Shown: positions 1 through 9,458, counted from the first letter of the stretch. The stretch: DNA of 32,258 nucleotides from an uncultured Bacteroides sp. (GCA_900553185.1 USCT01000023.1:1-32258); one strand, 5' to 3'. The notes: generated by a model not told the origin, from the letters alone. A program made the numbers and translations.

Positions 1-69
1 ACGGACGAAATAAACCAAACGAACGGACATTCTGTGTCAAACGAACGCACGAAACGATTCAAACAAACG
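1..69. repeat. 22-bp-spaced direct repeats (CAAACGAACG) upstream of the PUL regulator
   Basis: The decamer CAAACGAACG occurs at 16-25 and 38-47, and CAAACAAACG at 60-69. The starts are exactly 22 bp apart, about two helical turns. The first bases of the window (ACGGAC at 1-6) match the end of a further copy in the same phase, so the array may continue upstream. The last copy runs into a 12-bp palindrome AAACGTACGTTT at 65-76. Helically phased repeats about 100 bp before a -7 element look like an operator for an activator or repressor. No protein can be assigned, and chance low-complexity repetition is possible. Confidence 0.5.
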
Positions 70-171
70 TACGTTTTTCAAAACATGGGAGAATTGTTCC
101 AAGAACCTCAATTTATACAAAAATGAGCTCCCTTTTTTATCCCAATACGAGGCTTTTCGGGCATTAAATGT

Positions 172-179
172 TATTTTTG
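172..179 (+). promoter_or_regulatory. Candidate -7 element for the regulator gene
   Basis: TATTTTTG matches the Bacteroidota -7 consensus TAnnTTTG and ends 35 bp before the ATG at 215. No good -33 TTTG is seen at the usual 19-20 bp spacing, so the promoter may be weak or activator-dependent. The 22-bp-spaced repeats at 1-69 lie about 100 bp upstream. Confidence 0.5.
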
Positions 180-214
180 TAAACCCGATATTAACAATAA
201 ATACTATTGAATAC

Positions 215-3103
215 ATGAAACATTCAGCCATATATGCGCTCATTTATCTGCTATCTCTTTTACCGTTTACACAAAGTATAGCCCATACAGGATGGAATAG
301 CTTCATTGTAAACTTCGACAAAAGGCTCTATGGCAAAGGAACACAGACCTGGCAGATAGCTCCTTACGACAGTAAATGGATCTATTTTGCCAATAAAAAC
401 GGGATGTTGCAATTTGACGGAAGCAATTGGGACGTATTTCCACTACACAACCAATTGGATGTACGCTCCGTCTCCATTTCATCCGACCGCAAAAGGATCT
501 ATGCTGGAGGAATCAATGAATTCGGATTTTTTGAACCGAACAAAGAAGGCTTTCTTACCTATCATTGCCTGTCAGATTCATTGGAATCTTCCAATAACCT
601 CATCGGTAACGTATGGGGTATTCATGAATTTGAGAACACGTTATATGTACAAGGAGATGAATACATTGTCAAATATACAGGAGGGAAAAGTACTTTCATC
701 CGACTCCATGCCAAAATAGACTGTTCAAATATCATCAACGGAGTATTTTACATCGGCACCAATCAAGGAGTATGGTTTCTGACCGGTAATAAATTTTTTC
801 CATTACAAGGAGCCGAAGATTTAACACAAGCGCGCATCCGAAGCATACTTCCCTATCAAGAAGGGATTCTCGTCGTCACCGCATACAACGGACTATATTA
901 CTGCGACGGACAGTCCATGCATAAGCTGACAACAGGAGCAGAAGAATTCATGAAGGAAAACGAAGTGTTTTGTGCAGCCGAAAACAACGGACTAATTGCT
1001 TTGGGGACCATTCACAAAGGAATCCTGCTCTTAGATACAACAACCATGTGCCTGAAATACTTTGATGAGCACAACGGATTGAGAAACAACACAGTGCTCT
1101 CTGTGGCCTTCGATGACAAGGGAGATCTCTGGGCCGGATTGGACAGCGGAATAGACTGCGTCTGCCTGAGTTCACCATTTACCAGCCTCTACTCTTATCC
1201 CCATTCTTACGGGACCGGATATACGGCTGCCATAAAAGACCACCATCTGTATTTGGGAACCAACCGAGGCCTGTATTACGTACCCTATCCCGTAGAATTC
1301 GGAGAGAATCAGCCTGCCATATCTGCCATACCGACCTCAAGCGGACAAGTATGGAGCCTAAACCGAATAGGGAATCACCTATTCTGCATGCACGACAGAG
1401 GAATCTTTCTGGTAGAAGGCAGTTCCCTGAAACGAATTCCCGGTATCACAGGTGCCTGGAGTTGCCAATCCATACTGGGTCATACAGACAAACTATACGT
1501 AGGTACCTATACCGGCATGTACGTATTGTGTCTCCAAAACGGGACGTGGCAGATAACAAACAAAATAGATGGATACACAGCCTCAACCCGTATCTTTGAA
1601 CAAGAAACCGACCGGATCATCTGGATATATCATACCGATCACGTCACACGTCTGGAACTGGATGGAACCTATTCCAAAGCAATCAGTATCCGAGAATATG
1701 GAAGTCAAAACGGATTTCCTACAGAACGCAACATGATCGTATCCAAGATAAAAGATTCCATCTGTTTTGCTACCCCATGCGGCATTTACCGATACAATGC
1801 TTCACAAGATATCATGGAACCCTGGAATGCCATGAATCATTTATTAAATGGAGAAACAGCATACGTCAGGCTGCAAAACAACAAAAATCACCTGATTTGT
1901 CTGAAACCGGACGAACTGTGCATCTCTAACCTGGATAATTACAAACAAGGGAACCGGATCAATATTTTCCCGATTCAAAACAGGCTGATAGAATTTGTAC
2001 CCGATTATGAAGCCATCATTCCTGTTTCCGACTCATTGATGATTATTCCCAATGAAAATGGTTTTGCCCTGTTCTCCTTGCCTGAATCAGAAGAGCATCA
2101 CGAAATCTCACAGGAATTCTGTATCAAACGAATGTTTCTGACGGCCGGGAAAGACTCACTTGTATATACAGACAACTACCTCAGAAAAAAAGAAATTCCT
2201 GTCATCACATACGATTATAACTCGGTCCGATTTGATTACAACCTTCCGTTATTCGAAAAAAATGGTATCCATTTCCAATATCGGCTGAATGAAGAACCAT
2301 GGTCCGACAATGCCGTAAATCATACCAAAGAATACAGTAACCTGCACGAAGGAGACTATACGTTCGAGGTAAAGGCCATTTTCCCAAACAGAAGAGTGTC
2401 ATACGATTCCATCAAATTCAGGATACTTCCTCCCTGGTACCGGAGCCTATTGGCATACATCTGCTATACCATTCTGATTATAGCAGTTTTATGGGGCATT
2501 TACCGCTGGGATGAAATTCGCCTGAGACGGAAAAAACAGCAAGCCGTAAAAGAGAAAGACAAACGAATGCGTGAAATGGAAAAAGAATATGAACAAGAAA
2601 AAGAACGACAGGAAAAACAAATCATGCAGTTGGAAAAAGAAAAGCTGGAATATGACTTGAAACACAAAAGTCAGGAAATGGCCAATTTAATGATCAACTT
2701 TCTCCGGAAAAATGAAATGTTGACAGAAATCAAATCAGAAATCATGAAAGTAGCCTCCAAACTATCCGGTGAAGGCGCCAGCGAAGGTAAGAAACAACTG
2801 ATTCTTATCAATAATAAAATAGACTCAAATATCCAAAGTGACAAAGTGCTGAAACGAATCGAAGACCAGTTTGACCTAATACACAACAATTTTATGAAAC
2901 GCCTGCACGCCAAACATCCGGATTTATCCAACAACGAACGCATGATGTGCGCATACCTGAAAATGAATCTTTCTACCAAAGAAATCGCTCCACTTCTGAA
3001 TATCTCGGTACGTGGAGTAGAGACGATACGCTATCGTCTACGCAAAAAATTCCAACTGGAAAGAGAAGAAAGTCTGACCGATTACCTGTCCAATAAGCTC
3101 TGA
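215..3103 (+). CDS. Membrane-spanning sensor-regulator: beta-propeller, YYY domain, LuxR-type HTH
   Basis: This is a 962-residue one-protein sensor and transcription factor. An N-terminal signal sequence (about 1-24) leads into a long periplasmic region with two-component-regulator-propeller (Reg_prop-like) repeats to about residue 665. A YYY (triple-tyrosine) domain follows at about 672-738, and one transmembrane helix at about 744-766. The cytoplasmic part has a charged coiled coil (about 769-825) and a C-terminal LuxR/GerE-like helix-turn-helix (about 905-955, with STKEIAPLLNIS and GVETIRYRLRKKF). No histidine-kinase H-box, ATPase or receiver motif is seen, so it is not a hybrid two-component system of the usual PUL type. 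It lies directly upstream of, and on the same strand as, the susC operon. It probably senses a glucan oligosaccharide in the periplasm and activates the operon. Architecture is clear; the ligand is inferred from the neighbours. Confidence 0.85.
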   Translation: MKHSAIYALIYLLSLLPFTQSIAHTGWNSFIVNFDKRLYGKGTQTWQIAPYDSKWIYFANKNGMLQFDGSNWDVFPLHNQLDVRSVSISSDRKRIYAGGINEFGFFEPNKEGFLTYHCLSDSLESSNNLIGNVWGIHEFENTLYVQGDEYIVKYTGGKSTFIRLHAKIDCSNIINGVFYIGTNQGVWFLTGNKFFPLQGAEDLTQARIRSILPYQEGILVVTAYNGLYYCDGQSMHKLTTGAEEFMKENEVFCAAENNGLIALGTIHKGILLLDTTTMCLKYFDEHNGLRNNTVLSVAFDDKGDLWAGLDSGIDCVCLSSPFTSLYSYPHSYGTGYTAAIKDHHLYLGTNRGLYYVPYPVEFGENQPAISAIPTSSGQVWSLNRIGNHLFCMHDRGIFLVEGSSLKRIPGITGAWSCQSILGHTDKLYVGTYTGMYVLCLQNGTWQITNKIDGYTASTRIFEQETDRIIWIYHTDHVTRLELDGTYSKAISIREYGSQNGFPTERNMIVSKIKDSICFATPCGIYRYNASQDIMEPWNAMNHLLNGETAYVRLQNNKNHLICLKPDELCISNLDNYKQGNRINIFPIQNRLIEFVPDYEAIIPVSDSLMIIPNENGFALFSLPESEEHHEISQEFCIKRMFLTAGKDSLVYTDNYLRKKEIPVITYDYNSVRFDYNLPLFEKNGIHFQYRLNEEPWSDNAVNHTKEYSNLHEGDYTFEVKAIFPNRRVSYDSIKFRILPPWYRSLLAYICYTILIIAVLWGIYRWDEIRLRRKKQQAVKEKDKRMREMEKEYEQEKERQEKQIMQLEKEKLEYDLKHKSQEMANLMINFLRKNEMLTEIKSEIMKVASKLSGEGASEGKKQLILINNKIDSNIQSDKVLKRIEDQFDLIHNNFMKRLHAKHPDLSNNERMMCAYLKMNLSTKEIAPLLNISVRGVETIRYRLRKKFQLEREESLTDYLSNKL

Positions 3104-3156
3104 GTCATTCTTCTGTTAATATCCCTTAAATGCAAGAACTCAAGCAGAACATGCCG

Positions 3157-3196
3157 CGTCAGGTCATGCTTATATGTTATAAAGCATAATCTGACG
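3157..3196. repeat. Imperfect inverted repeat after the regulator gene
   Basis: The arms CGTCAG-gtc-ATGCTT (3157-3171) and AAGCAT-aat-CTGACG (3182-3196) pair symmetrically, with one 3-nt internal mismatch and a 10-nt loop. It lies 53 bp after the regulator stop and is followed by a T-rich stretch without a clean U tract. It could end the regulator transcript. Alternatively it is part of the susC control region, because its right arm contains one of the TGACG motifs. Confidence 0.45.
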
Positions 3197-3288
3197 TATT
3201 TGTTTGTAGTATATCTTAAATCTTAATTATCAATGACATACGAAAAGATGACGTATTCCTAACGTATTTGTTTTTTGCTTCTGACGTA
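3192..3288 (+). promoter_or_regulatory. Cluster of TGACGTA motifs upstream of susC (candidate activator sites)
   Basis: TGACGTA occurs at 3192-3198, 3249-3255 and 3282-3288, and TAACGTA at 3260-3266. The last three starts (3249, 3260, 3282) are 11 and 22 bp apart, which places them on the same helix face. They lie 44-140 bp upstream of the candidate -7 element at 3332, a usual position for activator binding. The likely binder is the HTH protein encoded just upstream; this is an inference. Confidence 0.45.
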
Positions 3289-3331
3289 ATAATGAAAGGA
3301 AGATTTACTCCAGTCCTATGCTTTTTCTAAG

Positions 3332-3339
3332 TACGTTTG
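3332..3339 (+). promoter_or_regulatory. Candidate -7 element of the PUL susC operon
   Basis: TACGTTTG fits TAnnTTTG exactly and lies 56 bp before the susC ATG. No clear -33 TTTG is present at the expected distance, which fits a promoter that needs an activator such as the upstream regulator. Confidence 0.5.
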
Positions 3340-3395
3340 CAATGTTCGATTGAGAACCAAATGTGAATTAGTTAATCTTTAAATTCTAAAAACTT

Positions 3396-6300
3396 ATGAA
3401 AAAGCTATTATCAGTTCTGTTCTTACTGAGCTTTTCCCTGGCTTCTGTGTATGCACAGGATATACAGGTAAAAGGTACGGTAATAAGCGCTACAGACAAT
3501 GAGCCTTTACCTGGAGTAAACGTATCAGTAAAAGGAAACACCTCCATCGGTACCATCACTGATTTTGATGGAAATTTTATCCTGTCCGTCCCTTCGGATG
3601 CTACATTACAAATTTCTTTTATCGGATTCAAGACACAAGAAATCCAGGTAGCAGGAAAGCCGGAAATACATGCAATCCTAAAAGAAGACACGGAAACCCT
3701 GGAAGAAGTGGTCGTTGTAGGCTATGGTGTACAGAAAAAAAGTGTAGTAACAGCCTCCATAGCCAAAGTATCGGCCGATGACCTTTCGGCTACGGCTCCC
3801 GTACGTATGGATAATGCCCTGAAAGGTCTGGCAGCCGGCGTAACGGTTACCTCTTCCTCCGGACAACCGGGTGCCGCAGCACAAATCCGCGTACGCGGTA
3901 TCGGTACAATCAACAATTCCGACCCGCTCTACATCGTCGACGGCATGCCGATAGAAGGCGGTCTCGACTACCTGAACCCAAGTGACATACAGTCTATCGA
4001 AGTTTTGAAAGACGCGGCTTCGGGAGCCGTATACGGTGCACGTGCGGCCAACGGCGTCATTCTGGTTACGACCAAAACCGGAAAACTGGGAAAGACCAAA
4101 GTGACCTATGATTTTTCCTACGGATGGCAAAGTGCCTGGAAACACCGTGACGTGCTGAACGCTACCGAATATGCCCTCCTGATCAACGAAGGACTGGTAA
4201 ACGCCGGCATGTCGCCTATCTACAACGATCCATACTCATACGGCGAAGGTACAGACTGGCAAAACGAAGTATTCAACGACAATGCTCCTGTCATGAATCA
4301 TCAGATAAGCGTAAGCGGTGCCAGCGAAAAAGTGAGCTACCTGCTGTCGGCCGGATACTATACGCAGGATGGTATCGTAGGTGGTGACTACGGCCGTTCA
4401 AACTATGAACGTCTGACTCTGCGCAGCAACAATACCTATACGTTATTTGACGAAAGTAAAAACCGTAACTGGCTGAACAGTTTGAAAATCACCTCCAACC
4501 TGTCATACGCCCGCATCAAGAGTACCAGCATTGAGGCCAACTCCACCTGGGGGTCGCCGCTCGGTTCCGCACTTTCCCTGTCGCCCATTCTGACCGTTTA
4601 CGATGAAGGCGAGGCCGCCCAGGCACAACTTGACAAATATGCAGGTTCGGCCAACTACACTCCATTCTACGATCCGAGAAACGGTAAACTGTTCATGATT
4701 CCCGGATCTGAATACGGAGAAATGACAAACCCGATAGCCAACCTCTCCCTACCGGGCACTCAGGGATGGAGTCACAAATTCGTAGCCAATTTCTCGGCTG
4801 AACTCCAGATCTGGGAAAATCTGAAATTCAGGACATCGTATGGAGCCGACCTTTCATTCTGGGGAAGCGACGGATATACTCCGATCTATTATCTGCGTGA
4901 CGGTGGTTTCTCTACCCGTTCGACAGCCTTCTCAGAAAAACATGACGGAACCGTATGGCAGCTGGAAAACGTATTGATGTACGACAATACCATTGACAAA
5001 CATTCCTTTTCTGTCATGCTGGGACAATCTGCCAAGAAAAGCAACGGATCATACCTGTGGGGTTCCCGAAACAACATTATCAATTACAGCCGACCGTATC
5101 TGGACGGAAGCACGGGACTGGCCTCCGACGGTGACCAAAGCGCATCAGGAGCACCATCGGAAGTAGCTACCCTGGCTTCGCTCTTTGCACGTGCCAGCTA
5201 TAACTACGACGAACGCTATATGTTGCAAATGACGGTCCGTCGGGACGGTTCATCCCGCTTCGGATCAAACAATCATTACGCTGTTTTTCCTTCTTTCTCC
5301 CTGGGATGGAATCTGACCAACGAAAAATTCATGGAAAAACGTCCGGAATGGCTGACCAGTACCAAAGTACGTTTCTCATGGGGTAAAAACGGTAACGAAA
5401 ACATCGGAAACTTTCGCTACACCGTACTGGCTGTAACAGGCAACAATGCCATATTCGGGGCAAACGAGCAAGTTACCATCGGCTCAAAAGCCAGCGGACT
5501 GGCCAATCCGGACCTGAAATGGGAAGAATCCGAACAATACGACCTGGGAGTGGATTTCGGTTTCTTCAACAATGCATTGACATTCACCGCCGATTATTAC
5601 AAGAAAATAACAAACGGCATGCTGATGGAAATGAACATTCCTTCGTATGTAGGCGAATCAAAGCCGATCGGTAACGTCGGAAAAATGGAAAACAGCGGTA
5701 TCGAAATGGAAGCTTCCTATAAATTCAACGTTTCCGACTGGAATTTCCGTATTGGTGGAAACCTGACTTACCTCCACAACCAGCTGATAGAATACGGCAA
5801 TGACTCCGGATGGGCCAATCTCGATTCCTTCCAAGGTACAGGAACCATCAGCCGTGCCCAGAACGGAAAACCTTTCCCGTTCTTCTATGGATACAAGACA
5901 AACGGTATATTCCAAAACGTCAATGAAATAAACGCCTACACCAATGCCGCAGGTGAACTGATTCAGCCCAATGCCGTTCCCGGTGATGTCCGTTTCGTAG
6001 ACGTCAACGGTGACGGTCAGATCACCGATGAAGACCGTACAGACATCGGTAAAGGCATGCCCGACTGGACTTACGGATTCAATATGAACATCAGTTGGAA
6101 AAACTTTGATTTCAACATGATGTGGCAAGGAACCATCGGCAACGACATATACGATGCGACTCGCCGTACGGATATTTCGGCAACCAATCTCCCGTCATGG
6201 ATGTTAGGACGATGGACCGGTGAAGGTACTTCCAACCGCATACCACGCTTTGTCCGTGGAGACAACGTAAACTGGCAGTCTTCAGACCTGTATGTATACG

Positions 6301-6539
6301 ACGGCAGTTACCTCCGTCTGAAAAACATCCAGTTGGGATATACCCTGCCTCAACACCTCACCAAGAAAGTGTTCATTTCTTCCCTGCGACTGTATGTAGC
6401 CGCCGAAAATCTGTTCACTTTCACCAAGTATCACGGTTTCGATCCTGAAATCTCATCCGGAGGTACCTCGCTCGGTATCGACTACGGTGTATATCCTCAG
6501 GCCAGAACCTGGACTATCGGTGCAAACCTTTCATTCTAA
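3396..6539 (+). CDS. SusC-family TonB-dependent outer-membrane transporter (beta-glucan PUL)
   Basis: This 1047-residue protein is predicted to import oligosaccharides across the outer membrane using TonB energy, paired with the SusD lipoprotein encoded next. A Sec signal peptide ends near residue 20 (VYAQD). A carboxypeptidase-regulatory-like domain covers about 24-95 (VKGTVISA, PGVNVSVKG, DFDGNF). A TonB-box-like stretch LEEVVVVGYG lies at about 102-111. The plug (RVRGIGTINNSDPLYIVDG, DIQSIEVLKDAASGAVYG, RAANGVILVTTK) and a 22-strand barrel follow, ending in the typical aromatic C-terminus NLSF. Length and order are normal for SusC. It is the first gene of the operon, with susD 19 bp downstream. 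Substrate is inferred from the GH16 and GH3 genes. Confidence 0.95.
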   Translation: MKKLLSVLFLLSFSLASVYAQDIQVKGTVISATDNEPLPGVNVSVKGNTSIGTITDFDGNFILSVPSDATLQISFIGFKTQEIQVAGKPEIHAILKEDTETLEEVVVVGYGVQKKSVVTASIAKVSADDLSATAPVRMDNALKGLAAGVTVTSSSGQPGAAAQIRVRGIGTINNSDPLYIVDGMPIEGGLDYLNPSDIQSIEVLKDAASGAVYGARAANGVILVTTKTGKLGKTKVTYDFSYGWQSAWKHRDVLNATEYALLINEGLVNAGMSPIYNDPYSYGEGTDWQNEVFNDNAPVMNHQISVSGASEKVSYLLSAGYYTQDGIVGGDYGRSNYERLTLRSNNTYTLFDESKNRNWLNSLKITSNLSYARIKSTSIEANSTWGSPLGSALSLSPILTVYDEGEAAQAQLDKYAGSANYTPFYDPRNGKLFMIPGSEYGEMTNPIANLSLPGTQGWSHKFVANFSAELQIWENLKFRTSYGADLSFWGSDGYTPIYYLRDGGFSTRSTAFSEKHDGTVWQLENVLMYDNTIDKHSFSVMLGQSAKKSNGSYLWGSRNNIINYSRPYLDGSTGLASDGDQSASGAPSEVATLASLFARASYNYDERYMLQMTVRRDGSSRFGSNNHYAVFPSFSLGWNLTNEKFMEKRPEWLTSTKVRFSWGKNGNENIGNFRYTVLAVTGNNAIFGANEQVTIGSKASGLANPDLKWEESEQYDLGVDFGFFNNALTFTADYYKKITNGMLMEMNIPSYVGESKPIGNVGKMENSGIEMEASYKFNVSDWNFRIGGNLTYLHNQLIEYGNDSGWANLDSFQGTGTISRAQNGKPFPFFYGYKTNGIFQNVNEINAYTNAAGELIQPNAVPGDVRFVDVNGDGQITDEDRTDIGKGMPDWTYGFNMNISWKNFDFNMMWQGTIGNDIYDATRRTDISATNLPSWMLGRWTGEGTSNRIPRFVRGDNVNWQSSDLYVYDGSYLRLKNIQLGYTLPQHLTKKVFISSLRLYVAAENLFTFTKYHGFDPEISSGGTSLGIDYGVYPQARTWTIGANLSF

Positions 6540-6558
6540 CCTCTAAACATATAAAAAC

Positions 6559-8076
6559 ATGAAACGATATAAATACATTGCAGCAGGACTGATTGTGTCT
6601 GCTTCTCTAACCACAGGATGTTCCGATTCATTTCTGGAAGTAACCTCCCCCACCCAAGAGTTTATTGATACGTATTATACCACCGACGCACACATCCAGG
6701 AAGCCGTAGTGGCAGCATACGATCCGTTACACTGGACCGACTGGGGAATGGACGAATATAACCCCGTTACCCTGATGAGTGACATCATGGCCGATGACTT
6801 GTGGATAGGCGGACAAGACCGCACAGACAACCAGGCATGGCACCTGATGATGAACTTCGAGGCAATCCCTACCAATGTAATCAAAGGCCTCTGGTCTGTA
6901 GCTTACAGTGGCGTAAAGCGCAGCAATGACGTAATAACTTATCTGGAATGGGCCGGCGACAACGTCACTGCAACCAACCGCTCTTACTATACCGCCCAGG
7001 CATTGACTCTACGCGCCCTTTACTACAACTGGCTATGGAAATTCTGGGGAAACATTCCTTATTACGATGTCAATCTGACGGCTCCTTATCTGGCTGAACA
7101 GTTACCGGCAGACCAGGTTTATGAGAAAATAGTAGCCGATCTGGAAACCGTCATCTCCATGGATGTATTGCCTATGCGGGAAGCTTCGGAGAACTACGGT
7201 CGTGTTACCAAAGCCATGGTTTACATGCTTTATACGGAAGTCGTGATGTATCAGAATGACGAAAGCCGCTACGGGAAGGCCCTCCAGTACATGCAGGAAA
7301 TCATCAACAGCGGAGAATACGATCTGGTAGACGATTACGGCAGCATTTTCAAGGAATCCGGCGAATGGAGCAAGGAATCCATCTTCGAAATAAACTATAC
7401 CGACGACAATGCCGTACGTTCCTGGAGCAGTCCGCTGGTAGCGGGAGGAACTGTCCTGCCTACCTTACTCAGTCCGCATACCTGGCCCGACGGCACAGAC
7501 GGACACGACCAGGGATGGGGTTTCTGTCCGGTAAGACTGGAAACCTACGAACGTTACGCCAACAACGATACCCGCCGCGACGCTACTTGCTGGAATGCCG
7601 GCGCATTGGGAATAGATTACAACAAACGCTACCAGGATACCGGATTGTTTCTCGAGAAGTATGCCGCACTGACCGGAAATAATAAAGACCAGAAAGCCGA
7701 TGCACAATTAAACTGGAACAACAACCTGCGTATCTACCGGTTCTCTGAGACGTTGCTGAACGCTGCCGAACTGATTACCCGTGGAGCCGGTTCAGGAGAC
7801 GCTAAATCATACCTGAACAAAGTACATAAACGTGCCGGACTGGTAACAGAACTCGAACCGACCATCGACAACATCATCGAAGAGCGTCACCTGGAATTTG
7901 TGGGTGAAGGAAAACGCTATTGGGACCTCATCCGCACCGGTAAAGCCGGCAGCGTACTGGTACCTGACGAATACGGATATCGCACCAACACCTGGACGGA
8001 GAACAAGAAGTACCTGCCGATTCCGCAAAGTGAAATCGATGCAGCCCAAGGAACTCTGACCCAAAACAATTATTAA
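6559..8076 (+). CDS. SusD/RagB-family glycan-binding lipoprotein
   Basis: This 505-residue surface lipoprotein is the lid and glycan-capturing partner of the upstream SusC. An SPII signal with lipobox LTTGC puts the lipidated Cys at residue 21. The N-terminal SusD-like region (SDSFLEVTSPTQEF, then helical TPR segments such as AQALTLRALYYNWLWKFWG) and the C-terminal RagB/SusD region (RFSETLLNAAELITRG, EERHLEFVGEGKRYWDLIRTG, YLPIPQSEIDA) are both clear. The region around 330-350 is rich in Trp, as expected for a carbohydrate platform. The start is 19 bp after susC and the stop is 18 bp before the next gene, so it is co-transcribed. Confidence 0.95.
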   Translation: MKRYKYIAAGLIVSASLTTGCSDSFLEVTSPTQEFIDTYYTTDAHIQEAVVAAYDPLHWTDWGMDEYNPVTLMSDIMADDLWIGGQDRTDNQAWHLMMNFEAIPTNVIKGLWSVAYSGVKRSNDVITYLEWAGDNVTATNRSYYTAQALTLRALYYNWLWKFWGNIPYYDVNLTAPYLAEQLPADQVYEKIVADLETVISMDVLPMREASENYGRVTKAMVYMLYTEVVMYQNDESRYGKALQYMQEIINSGEYDLVDDYGSIFKESGEWSKESIFEINYTDDNAVRSWSSPLVAGGTVLPTLLSPHTWPDGTDGHDQGWGFCPVRLETYERYANNDTRRDATCWNAGALGIDYNKRYQDTGLFLEKYAALTGNNKDQKADAQLNWNNNLRIYRFSETLLNAAELITRGAGSGDAKSYLNKVHKRAGLVTELEPTIDNIIEERHLEFVGEGKRYWDLIRTGKAGSVLVPDEYGYRTNTWTENKKYLPIPQSEIDAAQGTLTQNNY

Positions 8077-8094
8077 CCTTAAAGCAGTAGAATC

Positions 8095-9456
8095 ATGAAA
8101 AAAATACATCATCACATCGGATGCATGGCACTGGCTATTGCCATGACCTGCGGTTTCAGCGCCTGTTCACCGGAAGAATTCTCCGCTCCTAATGAAAGCG
8201 GAATTCCGGTAGTATCTGCCTACGAAGACGGAATCCGGATTGACGTAAACCAGGAAACCAACTACGTGACCTTCTCATTCGAAGGGAAAGGAGTCATGCC
8301 TGTATGGATTATTGACGGACAATATTCCACCTCCTTTTCCATAACAAAATACTACCGGAAAGCCGGAGATTATTCCGTGGATATAAAGTTCACCAATGCC
8401 AACGGAATGAGTGACGGAACCATCACCAAGACTTTCCACATTGACAAGACTATCATGAACGGCTTTAGCGGGTTCAAATATGATACAGATTTCAACTTAT
8501 GGAAAAATGCCACCGTCAGTACACCGACCTTCTATTACGCACCGGGATGGACACAGATAGCAGACCCGGCTTATAAGATAGAAGGCACCGGTTATAAAGT
8601 GACGCTGCCGGAAGCCACTACGGAAACCTGGCAGGCACAAATGATGTTGCCTACCAATATATCGTCCGAAGCTTCAAAACATTACGACTTCTCGACTATC
8701 CTGACCTCAACGACAGACCATCCGCACGTCATGGTGAAACTGGTAGACAGCACCGACGATAACGTATTCTTCTTCGCCCAGACCATCGCGCTGACAGCCA
8801 ACGAACCGGTCTGCTTCTGGAAAAGTAACATGGAAGGCCTTGACATCGCCAACCTGAAGCTTGTACTTGACTTTGGTGGCAATGCCGCCAATACGGAAGT
8901 GACTTTCGAAGACATTGTTTTCAAAGACCATGCAAACGATGACGGTACCATTGTCCCGTCAGAAGAACAGGTACCGGAACCCAACTGGAGCACCGTAGAC
9001 GGAACAGATAACCTGTGGAACGGAACCAGTTACACCACATCCTTCTACTATGCACCGGGATGGAATCAAATTTCCGACCCCGCATGTACGGCAGAAGGCA
9101 CCCAGTATTCCCTCACCTTTCCGGAAGGAACTACCGACCAGTGGCAGAATCAGGTTACGTTTACCACAGATAATCTGACCACAACTGCTACTGAAAGTTA
9201 CGACTTCCGTGTTAACTTGAAAGCCACTCAGAATATCACGGGCGTTACCGTAAAACTGGCTCAAGCCGATGACGACAACATCTTCCTCTTTATGGAACGA
9301 TACGATCTGACAGCCAACGAAGAATATACAGTTAAGATAATCGATGTGAAAGGAGCAGATATCAATCCGGCCAAACTGGTTTTCGACTTCGGTGGAAATC
9401 CGGCAGGGACCGAAATTATCATCAAAGATATTATTCTACAGACTCATAAAGACTAG
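8095..9456 (+). CDS. SusE-position surface glycan-binding lipoprotein with two tandem modules
   Basis: This 453-residue lipoprotein has an SPII signal with lipobox FSAC (Cys24). After a PKD/Ig-like domain at about 35-116 come two similar modules, about 132-278 and 305-452. Both open with an LW motif followed by FYYAPGW and an I-(A/S)-DP motif, and both close with LVLDFGG or LVFDFGG and a short beta strand. The repeats look like carbohydrate-binding modules of CBM4/9-like jelly-roll type, but the family is not certain. Position after susCD matches the SusE/F or SGBP-B slot, so it probably holds the glucan at the cell surface. The GH16 gene begins 2 bp after its stop, suggesting translational coupling. 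Confidence 0.8.
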   Translation: MKKIHHHIGCMALAIAMTCGFSACSPEEFSAPNESGIPVVSAYEDGIRIDVNQETNYVTFSFEGKGVMPVWIIDGQYSTSFSITKYYRKAGDYSVDIKFTNANGMSDGTITKTFHIDKTIMNGFSGFKYDTDFNLWKNATVSTPTFYYAPGWTQIADPAYKIEGTGYKVTLPEATTETWQAQMMLPTNISSEASKHYDFSTILTSTTDHPHVMVKLVDSTDDNVFFFAQTIALTANEPVCFWKSNMEGLDIANLKLVLDFGGNAANTEVTFEDIVFKDHANDDGTIVPSEEQVPEPNWSTVDGTDNLWNGTSYTTSFYYAPGWNQISDPACTAEGTQYSLTFPEGTTDQWQNQVTFTTDNLTTTATESYDFRVNLKATQNITGVTVKLAQADDDNIFLFMERYDLTANEEYTVKIIDVKGADINPAKLVFDFGGNPAGTEIIIKDIILQTHKD

Positions 9457-9458
9457 CC

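Noticed and set aside
1..69. The 22-bp repeats as a CRISPR array
   Set aside because: The conserved part is only 10 bp with 12-bp intervals, far shorter than CRISPR repeats and spacers, and no cas genes are present.
37..243. Small minus-strand gene at the left edge
   Set aside because: It overlaps the promoter and start of the regulator, has no family features, and part of it is simply the 22-bp repeat array read backwards.
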